64,000 nucleotides of DNA from Bacteroidota bacterium. GTDB lineage: Bacteria > Bacteroidota > Bacteroidia > Chitinophagales > BACL12. Every line of letters begins with the position of its first letter. The first letter of the stretch is position 1. The position numbers and the translations under genes are program-made. Below, piece by piece: positions 27,017 to 35,609 of the stretch. A model generated the notes under the pieces. The model saw only the letters and a program-made list of their open reading frames with translations, was not told where the DNA came from and made no database searches. The stretch covers positions 186,001-250,000 of the forward strand of contig JADJIS010000002.1 of NCBI GenBank assembly GCA_016706865.1, written 5' to 3'.

Positions 27017-28288
27017 ATGAAGCATTTTTTTGGGTTAATTATTTTTTTATTTTTTATAAGAATTGTCTCCTCGCAAAATTATTGCGACATCGAAAGATTC
27101 GATCAATTGATATTTGATTCTCTCGACGTAGAAATAATTACAAATATTGAATATGGTCATGCTATTAATAATTTAGGCAACGATCAAAATCTGCACCTGG
27201 ATATTTATCGCCCCAAACCGTCTTTAGATACCATGATAAAAAAACCACTGGTCATGTTTGTTCATGGTGGTGGTTTGGTTGGTGGAGATAAGGATAGCGA
27301 GGGTGCAGTTGATCTTGGATATTTATATGCGAGAGCGGGATTTGTTTATGCAAGTATTGATTACAGAATCGGCTGGAATAATGGAGAGGAAGAAGATGGC
27401 TGTGGTGGAGATACAATAGATCTTTTCAGGGCAACCTATAGAGCAGTGCAGGATGTGCGTGCTGCTTTTCGTTTTTTAAAAGCAAATGCTGATGCCTATG
27501 GAATTGATACGAATTATATAATATTAGAAGGCAATAGTGCAGGATCGCGTTTGGTGATGTTTGCCACCTATGCAGAACAGGAAGATTACAGACCCGAATT
27601 TTTGGAGGAAATGGGCGGTATAGATACAGCAGTAAATGATATTATAAATTCTAATTTTAATCCTGTTGCAATTATAACGGAAGCCGGCGGAATAGAAACT
27701 CCGGAATTATTATTGCGCAGGGAAATTCCATTTATGTTTTTTCACGGCACTTGCGATTCTATAGTTCCTTATTTTTCGGGACCAACATTTTTTTGTTATG
27801 AACCCTTTGTATATCCCTATTTACATGGCAGTTGGGAATTAACAGAAATGTATCAGGCGGAGGGGCGCATCTATCAATTTTATACAGGAGAAGGAGCAGG
27901 ACACGATGTTGCGCCACCAGACACCATTTATAATTATGCAAAAGATTTTTTGAAAGAAATTTTTTGTGGCAATCCTACTACAAAAGAAATTTACCGTGTT
28001 ATTGGAAAATTTAAATGTGCAGTTGATAATAACGGAGAATTATTTGTGGAAAGTTTATATCCCAATCCCGTTTCCGATTATATTTATATGACCGTTACCA
28101 GTTCACGCAACAGAGGAGTTGACCTTTCTATTTATAATTCGGTAGGACAAACTGTTTTTGATGCAACGCTCGATTTTTATCCACCCATAAGAGAATATTC
28201 TCTCGATGTTTCTTATCTCAGTCATGGCATTTATTATTTGCGAATCAGTCAACGACAGGAAGTGTATGTTGTGAAGTTTGTGAAGTAA
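27017..28288 (+). CDS. Secreted alpha/beta-hydrolase (carboxylesterase-like) with T9SS sorting domain
   Basis: Predicted extracellular esterase or lipase of the BD-FAE/carboxylesterase group. Signal peptide to about residue 19 (IVSSQ). Oxyanion-hole motif HGGG at 83-86, nucleophile elbow GNSAG at 172-176 (Ser174), an acidic residue probably in FFHGTCDSIVP, and a late His in GAGHDVAPP. After about residue 330 comes a T9SS type A sorting domain (ESLYPNPVSDYIYMTV...LSIYNSVGQTVFD...LSHGIYYLRIS...VKFVK). Two cysteines (DGCGGDT, FFCYEP) may form a disulfide. Natural substrate unknown. Confidence 0.85.
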   Translation: MKHFFGLIIFLFFIRIVSSQNYCDIERFDQLIFDSLDVEIITNIEYGHAINNLGNDQNLHLDIYRPKPSLDTMIKKPLVMFVHGGGLVGGDKDSEGAVDLGYLYARAGFVYASIDYRIGWNNGEEEDGCGGDTIDLFRATYRAVQDVRAAFRFLKANADAYGIDTNYIILEGNSAGSRLVMFATYAEQEDYRPEFLEEMGGIDTAVNDIINSNFNPVAIITEAGGIETPELLLRREIPFMFFHGTCDSIVPYFSGPTFFCYEPFVYPYLHGSWELTEMYQAEGRIYQFYTGEGAGHDVAPPDTIYNYAKDFLKEIFCGNPTTKEIYRVIGKFKCAVDNNGELFVESLYPNPVSDYIYMTVTSSRNRGVDLSIYNSVGQTVFDATLDFYPPIREYSLDVSYLSHGIYYLRISQRQEVYVVKFVK

Positions 28289-28691
28289 GATAGGAGGAGT
28301 GAGCAGTCAACAGTGGGCAGTGGGCAGTTTGTAACATTGAAAAATATAGCTTCGTAGAAAAAGGAGGGAGGAGAAAGGAGAGAGGAGTTTAAATTTCTTG
28401 CGAAATTTTTATTTTTGTTGCGTTAGTGAAACCCTCGCTAAGAGCGAGAGCTTCACTTTCTCCGAGTTTAATGTAAATCCCATCATTTGTTTTCCTGTGT
28501 CGTTTTCCATTGTCCTATATCAAGTCCTATGTCTTGTGTCCTATGTCTTATGTCTTTTGACCTATGTCCCAATTATTTAAATCACTTAAATTAATTTACC
28601 TACATTTATGTTTTGTTGTGAAAAGGATGCTGTTTATTCTTTTTGCTTTGATGAACATCCAATTAAAGAATTAAATATTTTTTACTAAATC
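28289..28691. repeat. Composite intergenic repeat block 3 (reverse orientation)
   Basis: Same modules as blocks 1 and 2 but read on the opposite strand: CAGTGGGCAGTGGGCAG (from 28311); TTTGTAACATTG; ATATAGCTTCGTAGAAA; a GGAGGAGAAAGGAG purine run; AAATTTC-TTGC-GAAATTT (28391-28408); hairpin AGTGAAACCCTCGCT / AGCGAGAGCTTCACT (28425-28457); AAATCCCATCATTTG; and then GTCCTATGTC-type repeats to about 28570. The last 120 bp hold a TACATTTA box (28601-28608) and otherwise nothing recognisable before hen1. Confidence 0.8.
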
Positions 28692-30095
28692 ATGGTCCTA
28701 ACAATTTCGACTACACATTATCCGGCGACAGACCTGGGATATTTATTACATAAACATCCCGATAAATTTCAAACCTTTGATTTATCGGTAGGGAAGGTTC
28801 ATGTATTTTATCCTGAAAAGAGTGATGAAAAAACAACGATCAGTATTTTACTGGATATTGATCCTATTGAAATGGTGAGGGGATCTAAAAATATCGGAGG
28901 TTCCGATTTTTCATTGGGAAATTATGTTAATGATAGACCTTATGTTGCATCATCATTTATGAGTGTTGCACTCTCCAAGGCATTTTCATCTGCAATGAAC
29001 GGCCGCTGCAAAGACAAACCTGAATTAGTGGATGTAAAACTCCCTTTTGAGGTTACAATTGCTGTTGTTGCCGCACCAAAAGGTGGTGAGATATTGATCA
29101 GAAAATTATTTGAACCACTTGGATATACTGTAGGATTATCACCGCAATTACTCGACTCAAAATTTCCGGAATGGGGAAACAGCAAATATTTTACATTAAC
29201 ATTAAAAAATAATTTAACCACTAAAGAATTGCTTTCTCATTTATATGTGTTAATTCCTGCATTGGATAACGATAAACACTATTTTGTGAGTGAAAATGAA
29301 ATTGAAAAATTACTCGAAAAGGGTGAAGGCTGGTTAAAGGAACATCCTGAAAGGGAATTGATCATAAGAAGGTATTTAATAAATATTTCATCATTATCCA
29401 GAAGAGCGATAGAACGAATAAGTGAAGGCGAGGTGAAGGAAAACTTAGGTGATGATAGTTCTGAAAATACTGAAATTCAAAAAAGAAGAGAAACGCTTCA
29501 CGATAAACGGATTAATCTTGTTGCACAAAAGATCATTGAATCTGGTGCAAAAACAATTCTTGATCTCGGATGTGGCGAAGGTAAATTGATTAGAAAATTA
29601 ATAAAACAAAAACAATTTAATAAAATCAGTGGAATGGATGTTTCTTATCAGGAGCTTTTAAAAGCAAAAGAAAGGTTGCATTTTGAGGAGATGTCGCCAA
29701 ACTTAAAAGAAAAAATAGATTTATTTCAGGGCTCTTTAACATATCAGGATCCAAGGTTGGAAGGTTTTGAAGCTGCTGCAATTGTGGAAGTGATAGAACA
29801 TCTTGAGCCAAATCGGCTGAATGCATTTGAAAGAGTATTATTTGAATTTGCAAAACCGGAAATAATATTTTTAACAACTCCCAACAAAGAATATAATATC
29901 ATGTGGGCGAGCATGGATCAAGAGGCAATGCGGCACGACGATCATCGTTTTGAATGGACACGACAAGAATTTAAAGATTGGGCAGATAAAATTTCAGCTA
30001 CATATAATTACGCAGTAGAAATAATACCTGTTGGAGAAGAAGAAGAAAACATTGGAGCTCCCTCACAAATGGCAATATTTAAATATGGAGAATGA
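28692..30095 (+). CDS. hen1: 3'-terminal RNA ribose 2'-O-methyltransferase Hen1
   Basis: RNA-repair methyltransferase: marks the 3' end of a cleaved RNA with 2'-O-methyl before ligation, so that the repaired RNA resists the same ribotoxin. The N-terminal half (1-240) is the bacterial Hen1 domain that contacts Pnkp (starts MVLTISTTHYPATDLGYLL; LDIDPIEMVRG near 54-64; NDRPYVASSFMSVALSKAF). The C-terminal half is the methyltransferase: SAM motif DLGCGEG at 291-297 and the Mn2+ ligands E366, E369, H370 (EVIEH) and H418 (HDDH). First gene of a four-gene operon; the next gene's ATG overlaps its stop by 11 nt. Assignment is very secure. Confidence 0.95.
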   Translation: MVLTISTTHYPATDLGYLLHKHPDKFQTFDLSVGKVHVFYPEKSDEKTTISILLDIDPIEMVRGSKNIGGSDFSLGNYVNDRPYVASSFMSVALSKAFSSAMNGRCKDKPELVDVKLPFEVTIAVVAAPKGGEILIRKLFEPLGYTVGLSPQLLDSKFPEWGNSKYFTLTLKNNLTTKELLSHLYVLIPALDNDKHYFVSENEIEKLLEKGEGWLKEHPERELIIRRYLINISSLSRRAIERISEGEVKENLGDDSSENTEIQKRRETLHDKRINLVAQKIIESGAKTILDLGCGEGKLIRKLIKQKQFNKISGMDVSYQELLKAKERLHFEEMSPNLKEKIDLFQGSLTYQDPRLEGFEAAAIVEVIEHLEPNRLNAFERVLFEFAKPEIIFLTTPNKEYNIMWASMDQEAMRHDDHRFEWTRQEFKDWADKISATYNYAVEIIPVGEEEENIGAPSQMAIFKYGE

Positions 30096-30837
30096 AATAA
30101 TAAAACAACTCGGTTTAGTGAGCTCGAATTATAATGTAAAAATCTTACAGGCATGTGAATCAGGTAGTCGTGCATGGGGATTTGCATCTCCCGATAGTGA
30201 TTTTGATGTTAGATTTATTTATAAAAACAAACCCGAATGGTATTTGAATCTTTGGGAGCAATGTGATTTTATTCAATTTATGACCAAGGATGATCTTGAT
30301 GGTTCGGGATGGGATCTAGCTAAAGCAATAAAACTTTTAGCGAAATCAAATATTCCACTTCTGGAATGGATAAACTCGCCAATTCAATATATATACAATG
30401 AATCCTTCATAAAAAAAATGAAAAGTTTTGCGGAAGTTTGTTTCTCACCTATAAGTGCAATACATCATTATATAGGCACAACAAAAAATTTTATTGAGAC
30501 AACAGATAAGGAAGAAGTAAAACTTAAAAGTCTGTTTTATGCACTCAGAACTGCCCTCGCGGGCAAATGGATAATAGAATTTCAAACCATGCCTCCCGTG
30601 TTGTTAACTGAAATGTTAATATTAACGGATAAGGCAATGGAAACCAGAATAAATGAATTAATACAATACAAAAAAACAAAAGATGAAAGTTATTTTTATC
30701 CAAAGGACGAAATGATAAATACATTTATATTGGAAACTATAAATTTTAATGAAATGTATGCTAAAACATTAAGCCCGGGAAAAAATATAAAAAAGGAATT
30801 GAACGAATTTTTTATAGAAGAAATACATAGGCTTTAA
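30085..30837 (+). CDS. RlaP-type nucleotidyltransferase (RNA-repair associated), copy 1
   Basis: Member of the DNA polymerase beta-like nucleotidyltransferase superfamily of the RlaP type (PF10127), known to co-occur with Pnkp/Hen1 RNA repair. Core motif G27-S28 (ESGSRAWGF) and the metal-binding pair D39-x-D41 (DSDFDVRFIY) are intact, so it is probably active. The C-terminal region is helical (IHHYIGTTKNFIE, LRTALAGKWIIE). I start at ATG 30085, which overlaps the hen1 stop by 11 nt; an upstream in-frame start lies inside hen1 and adds a lysine-rich tail that is not family-like. Expected role: adding or transferring nucleotides at damaged RNA ends, by inference from context. Confidence 0.85.
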   Translation: MENEIIKQLGLVSSNYNVKILQACESGSRAWGFASPDSDFDVRFIYKNKPEWYLNLWEQCDFIQFMTKDDLDGSGWDLAKAIKLLAKSNIPLLEWINSPIQYIYNESFIKKMKSFAEVCFSPISAIHHYIGTTKNFIETTDKEEVKLKSLFYALRTALAGKWIIEFQTMPPVLLTEMLILTDKAMETRINELIQYKKTKDESYFYPKDEMINTFILETINFNEMYAKTLSPGKNIKKELNEFFIEEIHRL

Positions 30838-31905
30838 ATGAATATTGAACAACTTAAAAAATCAGGTACAATTATATTTGAATGTATAAGTGGTAGCAGG
30901 GCATACAACCTTGATACACAACATTCTGATACTGATATTAGGGGTGTTTTTATATTACCGAAAGATCAATTTTATGGATTGGAACAGGTAGACCAAATTA
31001 ATAACGACACAAATGATATTGTTTATTATGAACTCAAAAAATTTATAGAATTACTAAAACGCAATAACCCAAATATTTTAGAGTTGGTCAATATGCCTGC
31101 AAAGTATATTATATATAAACATCCTCTTTTCGATTTAATAAAACCGGAAATGTTTCTATCGAAACTTTGTGAGCAATCTTTTGTAAATTATGCCTACACC
31201 CAAATTAAAAAGGCCAGAGGACTGAATAAAAAGATTCTTAATCCAATGGAGAAGGTAAGAAAGTCGTTGATTGATTTTTGTTATTTATATGTAGATAATA
31301 TTGCAACTCCGCTTGCAGGTTTTCTACAAAAAAAAGGTTGGTCGCAGCAATTTTGTGGATTATCAGCAGTGACTCACATGCAGGATTGTTTTAATTTGTT
31401 TTATGACGAGAATGGTATGTATAAGGGGGTTTACAATAAGGAAAATTCGAATGATGTTTCATTGAGCTCAATTCCAAAAGGAGAGGTTGCGTGCGGTTTA
31501 TTATACTTTAACAGATCTGCCTATTCATCCTATTGCAAGTCATTTAAAGAGTATCTCGAATGGGAAGAAAAACGAAATGAAAACAGATATCTATCCACTA
31601 TAAGTCATAATAAGAATTATGATGCAAAAAATATCATGCATACTTTTCGTTTATTGATCATGGCAGAAGAAATTGCTATACAGGGTGAAATTAATGTTGA
31701 GCGAAAAGACAGAGAATTTTTATTGGATATAAAATCAGGAAAATTCGAATATGATGATCTTCTTGCAAAAGCAGAAGTTAAGAAAGAAGCACTGGCAAAA
31801 CTTTTTAAAGAATCAGATTTGCCGGATTCTCCCGATGAAAATAAAATAAATAATTTATTGTTACATATCAGAACACAATTTTATAAAGAAAAATATGGAA
31901 ATTAA
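30838..31905 (+). CDS. RlaP-type nucleotidyltransferase (RNA-repair associated), copy 2
   Basis: Second, longer (355 aa) member of the same superfamily. Active-site motif G19-S20 (CISGSRAYNL) with D31-x-D33 (HSDTDIRGVF), followed by LPKDQFYGLE and a helical C-terminal part (YYELKKFIELLKRNNPNILELVNMP; NIMHTFRLLIMAEEIA). Its ATG directly follows the stop of copy 1, and its own stop overlaps the pnkp start by 11 nt, so translation is probably coupled. Sequence similarity to copy 1 is confined to the catalytic core, so the two likely have separate substrates or steps. Biochemical function is not established here. Confidence 0.85.
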   Translation: MNIEQLKKSGTIIFECISGSRAYNLDTQHSDTDIRGVFILPKDQFYGLEQVDQINNDTNDIVYYELKKFIELLKRNNPNILELVNMPAKYIIYKHPLFDLIKPEMFLSKLCEQSFVNYAYTQIKKARGLNKKILNPMEKVRKSLIDFCYLYVDNIATPLAGFLQKKGWSQQFCGLSAVTHMQDCFNLFYDENGMYKGVYNKENSNDVSLSSIPKGEVACGLLYFNRSAYSSYCKSFKEYLEWEEKRNENRYLSTISHNKNYDAKNIMHTFRLLIMAEEIAIQGEINVERKDREFLLDIKSGKFEYDDLLAKAEVKKEALAKLFKESDLPDSPDENKINNLLLHIRTQFYKEKYGN

Positions 31906-34471
31906 GATACCTGAATTATCATTGGTTGTTTTAATTGGCGTTTCAGGTTCTGGCAAGTCCAGTTTCGCCGCTAAACACTTTAAAAGCACTGAAATACTCT
32001 CTTCAGATTTCTGCAGGGCAATGGTATCTGATGATGAAAATAACCAATATGCCACTAACGATGCATTCGAATTGTTATATTATATAGCTGGTAAAAGGTT
32101 AAAGAATGGGTTATTAACAGTTATTGATGCAACAAATATTCAGGTGGAATCCCGAAACGGACTCGTGGCCTTAGCAAGAGAATATCATTGTTTGCCGGTA
32201 GCAATTGTGTTTGCACTTCCGGAAAAGGTTTGTGAGGAAAGAAATAAAAATAGATCTGACCGCAACTTTGGAAATTATGTTATCCGCCAACAAAGCTTAC
32301 AATTAAAAAGAAATTTAAAGGGATTAAAAGAGGAGGGATTTCGTCAGATCTATACTTTTAAAACCGAAGAAGAGGTGAACGATGTTAAATTAATAGAAAG
32401 ACAAAAACTATATAATGATAAAAAAGAGGAAAAAGGACCATTTGATATTATTGGGGATGTTCATGGATGTTTTGAAGAACTTAAATTATTATTAATAAAA
32501 CTGGGATATAATATAAACGAAACAGAAGAAAGAGATAACAATTTTGGGTATACTATAATTGCTCCTGAAAATAGAAAGGTTGTTTTTGTGGGCGACCTTG
32601 TTGATCGCGGTCCCGATACTCCACGGGTTTTGCGGGTGGTTATGAGTATGGTAAATTCCGGAATTGCATATTGTGTTCCCGGAAATCACGATCTGAAATT
32701 GCAAAAATATTTGAATGGCAAACAGGTTCAATTAAAACATGGTTTGGAAGAAAGTGTAAAACAACTTGAATCTGAATCAATCCGATTTAAAAATATAGTC
32801 GAAAAATTTATTTATGGATTGATAAGTCATTATGTTTTCGATAATGGCAATTTAGTTGTTTCTCATGCCGGATTAATCGAAGAAATGCATGGCAGAGCCT
32901 CCGGTGCAGTGCGTTCCTTTTGTATGTATGGTGAAACCACAGGGGAAATAGATGAATTTGGATTACCGGTTCGGTATAATTGGGCAAAAGAATACAGAGG
33001 AAAAGCAAAAGTTGTTTTTGGTCATACCCCTGTACCGGAAGCGGAATGGCTTAATAGAACTATTGATATTGATACCGGTTGCGTGTTTGGAGGTAAATTA
33101 ACTGCCTTGCGATATCCCGAAGAAGAATTGGTTTCTATAGACGCTCTGAAAGTTTATTGTGAACCTTCAAGACCAATTAATTTTGACAAACTTAAAAATA
33201 TACTCAGTTCACAACAAGAGGCAGATGATCTTTTGAATATTGAGGATGTAATTGGAAAAAGAATTATACAAACACGATTAAAAAATAACATTACAATACG
33301 TGAAGAAAATTCAATTGCTGCATTAGAAGTAATGAGTCGGTTTGCGGTTAATCCTAAGTGGTTAATATATCTTCCGCCAACTATGTCGCCCTGCGCCACA
33401 AGTGAAATTCCTGAATATTTGGAACATCCCGAACAAGCTCTTTTATATTATAAAAGGGCAGGAACAGCAACAGTAATATGTGAAGAAAAACATATGGGTT
33501 CAAGAGCAGTTTTAGTAATTTGTAAAAATGAAGAAACTGTAATTAATCGTTTTGGCATTCAAAATGAAGGTATAGGAATATGTTATACAAGAACAGGAAG
33601 AAATTTTTTCAACGACTCAGAACTTGAAAAACAATTTATTGAAAGAGTAAGTTTATGTTTGACCAATACCGGTTTTTGGGAAAAATTTAATACGGATTGG
33701 GTTTGTTTGGATGCGGAATTAATGCCCTGGTCGGCTAAAGCGCAATCTCTCATAAAAGATCAATATGCATCCGTTGGAGCAGCTGCCAGCGCTGCACTTC
33801 CGGAAGTGGAAAGGGTTTTGCAATTGGCTTTTAATAGAGGAATTTCAGATGCGGAACCTTTTTTAAATAATACTCAAATAAAATCTTCGAGCATTAAAAA
33901 ATATGTAACAGCATATCAGAATTATTGTTGGCCTGTAAATTCCATGGATGATTATAAACTTGCTCCTTTTCATATTTTAGCAACAGAGGGACAAGTACAT
34001 ACTGATAAAACACATTTATGGCATATGGAAAATATTGCTGAAATATGTGAGGGGGATAAAAAATTATTTTTACAAACCCCTTTTAAAATTGTTGATTTAA
34101 ATAATAATTCAAGCTTTGATGAGGCGATAAATTGGTGGATGGAATTAACAAAAAAGGGCGGTGAAGGAATGGTTGTTAAACCATTAAATTATATCTCCAT
34201 TGGAAACGACGGATTGATACAACCTGCTGTAAAATGTAGAGGAAGTGAATATCTCAGAATTATTTATGGTCCCGAATACGATACTGCAATAAATTTAAAA
34301 AGATTAAAGAACAGAAATATAAACAGAAAACAATCACTGGCCATCAGGGAATTTGCTCTTGGGGTAGAAGCACTTGAAAGATTTGTAAGAAAAGAACCAC
34401 TGCGAAGAATTCACGAAAGTGTTTTTGCTGTTTTAGCGCTTGAAAGCGAGGACGTGGATCCACGGTTGTAG
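31895..34471 (+). CDS. pnkp: Polynucleotide kinase-phosphatase (RNA repair)
   Basis: Three-domain RNA end-healing and sealing enzyme. 5'-kinase: P-loop GVSGSGKSSF (15-24). 2',3'-phosphatase of the calcineurin type: GDVHG (187-191), GDLVDRG (233-239), GNHD (263-266), SHAG (323-326), GHTP (376-379). Adenylyltransferase/ligase-like domain: motif I K532 in EEKHMGSRA, LDAELMPW (motif IIIa region), GMVVKPL (motif IV) and VKCRG (motif V). At 858 residues it matches the family's usual length. In characterised systems the ligase domain needs Hen1 to seal RNA, and hen1 is present upstream. Last gene of the operon. A composite repeat follows, with no clear terminator. Confidence 0.96.
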   Translation: MEIKIPELSLVVLIGVSGSGKSSFAAKHFKSTEILSSDFCRAMVSDDENNQYATNDAFELLYYIAGKRLKNGLLTVIDATNIQVESRNGLVALAREYHCLPVAIVFALPEKVCEERNKNRSDRNFGNYVIRQQSLQLKRNLKGLKEEGFRQIYTFKTEEEVNDVKLIERQKLYNDKKEEKGPFDIIGDVHGCFEELKLLLIKLGYNINETEERDNNFGYTIIAPENRKVVFVGDLVDRGPDTPRVLRVVMSMVNSGIAYCVPGNHDLKLQKYLNGKQVQLKHGLEESVKQLESESIRFKNIVEKFIYGLISHYVFDNGNLVVSHAGLIEEMHGRASGAVRSFCMYGETTGEIDEFGLPVRYNWAKEYRGKAKVVFGHTPVPEAEWLNRTIDIDTGCVFGGKLTALRYPEEELVSIDALKVYCEPSRPINFDKLKNILSSQQEADDLLNIEDVIGKRIIQTRLKNNITIREENSIAALEVMSRFAVNPKWLIYLPPTMSPCATSEIPEYLEHPEQALLYYKRAGTATVICEEKHMGSRAVLVICKNEETVINRFGIQNEGIGICYTRTGRNFFNDSELEKQFIERVSLCLTNTGFWEKFNTDWVCLDAELMPWSAKAQSLIKDQYASVGAAASAALPEVERVLQLAFNRGISDAEPFLNNTQIKSSSIKKYVTAYQNYCWPVNSMDDYKLAPFHILATEGQVHTDKTHLWHMENIAEICEGDKKLFLQTPFKIVDLNNNSSFDEAINWWMELTKKGGEGMVVKPLNYISIGNDGLIQPAVKCRGSEYLRIIYGPEYDTAINLKRLKNRNINRKQSLAIREFALGVEALERFVRKEPLRRIHESVFAVLALESEDVDPRL

Positions 34472-34847
34472 GAGAGAGGAGTAGGGAGGAGTAAACAGTG
34501 GGCAGTGGCAGTGGGTAGTTTGAAGCATTGATAAATATAGCTCTGTAGAAAATTGTTTTTTATGATTTTAACTTCTTCAATACTTTCAGGGAATTTAATT
34601 TTCTTGCGAAATTTTGGTGTAGGTGCGTTAGTGAGACCCTCGCTTTGAGCGAGAGCCTCACTGTCTCCGAATTTTGAAAATTCCACCGTTTGTTTCTTTG
34701 GTCAAAAAAGGTGAAAGGAGTTTAATTTCTTTCGAAATTTCCAAAGGCCCCACCGTAGTGTGGCAGAAAATTCAAATATTTTATCCCTTTTAAATCCGCC
34801 AAATCCGCGTCATCCGCGTTCCCCTTTGTTTTCCTATTTCCTACTTC
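34472..34847. repeat. Composite intergenic repeat block 4 (reverse orientation)
   Basis: After pnkp: a GGAGTAGGGAGG purine run; CAGTGGGCAGTGGCAGTGGG; ATATAGCTCTGTAGAAAAT; a degenerate AATTTTC-TTGC-GAAATTT hairpin (about 34597-34614); hairpin AGTGAGACCCTCGCT / AGCGAGAGCCTCACT (34630-34662); CCACCGTTTGTTTC; a second partial TTTAATTTCTTTCGAAATTTCC; a CCGCCAAATCCGCGTCATCCGC module (about 34797-34818); and TTTCCTACTTCCTATTTC repeats to 34847. No gene. Confidence 0.75.
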
Positions 34848-35609
34848 CTATTTCTTATTTCCTGCCTCCCGCATTCCATAAAGTTTGACGTACCGCATAA
34901 AAACTCCCTTTGCAGCAAGTGAGCAAACAATAAAACCAACATAACCATCTAAAATTCCGAGATCAATTATATAGTGTTTCCAAAAACGGAATGCAGGTTT
35001 GATGATAAAATGATAGAAGTTTGGATTTTTTACTTTTTTGGCGGCATCGTTTGCACTCCAGGTGGAATAACGATCCCATTTTTCGAGGTAGTGAAAAATG
35101 TCTTTAAAGGTGTAGTGTTGTAATTTATTTTTTAATTTGCCAATTTTTCCGGAAGTAATTATTTCTGCATGAACGTGTTTTTCTTCATAACTGCAAGTAT
35201 CTCTTTTAAATAAACGAACAACTTTATCTCTTTGCCATCCGCTGTATTTAATTTCTTTGCCCATAAAATAATTTCTTCGGTATATCCAAAATGCATCGTA
35301 GGGAATTGTTTCAGAAGAAAGTATTTTTTGTATTTCAGTTTTTAATTCAGGTGTAACACGTTCATCAGCATCCACCAATAAGATCCATTCATGTGTTGCT
35401 TGGGGTATAGCACGATTTTTCTGACTTGCGGAATTAATATATTCACTTTGAATTACACGGTCAGTATATTTTTTTGCGAGTTCAACAGTATTGTCGGTAC
35501 TGAATGAATCAACAACAAGAATTTCATCACACCATGCAACAGACTGCAATACCGCTTCTATATTATGCGCTTCATTTTTGCAGGGTATTATTGCTGTTAT
35601 TTTAAACAT
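34848..35609 (-). CDS. Glycosyltransferase family 2 (WaaE/KdtX-like)
   Basis: GT-A fold glycosyltransferase for lipopolysaccharide core or surface polysaccharide. N-terminal TAIIPCKNEAHNIEAVLQSV, DEILVVDSFSTDNT and the metal-binding D80-A-D82 (LLVDADERVTPEL). YRRNYFMGKEIKYSGWQRDKVVRLF and HVHAEI match the WaaE/KdtX-like beta-glucosyltransferase subgroup. The C-terminal hydrophobic helices probably associate with the membrane. It overlaps the O-antigen ligase-like gene upstream by 8 bp, so they are translationally coupled. The acceptor is unknown. Confidence 0.85.
   Translation of the reverse strand: MFKITAIIPCKNEAHNIEAVLQSVAWCDEILVVDSFSTDNTVELAKKYTDRVIQSEYINSASQKNRAIPQATHEWILLVDADERVTPELKTEIQKILSSETIPYDAFWIYRRNYFMGKEIKYSGWQRDKVVRLFKRDTCSYEEKHVHAEIITSGKIGKLKNKLQHYTFKDIFHYLEKWDRYSTWSANDAAKKVKNPNFYHFIIKPAFRFWKHYIIDLGILDGYVGFIVCSLAAKGVFMRYVKLYGMREAGNKK

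Noticed and set aside
30031..30084. N-terminal extension of RlaP copy 1
   Set aside because: The extra 18 residues lie inside hen1 in another frame and are lysine-rich; the ATG at 30085 gives the same 11-nt overlap as the rlaP-pnkp junction.
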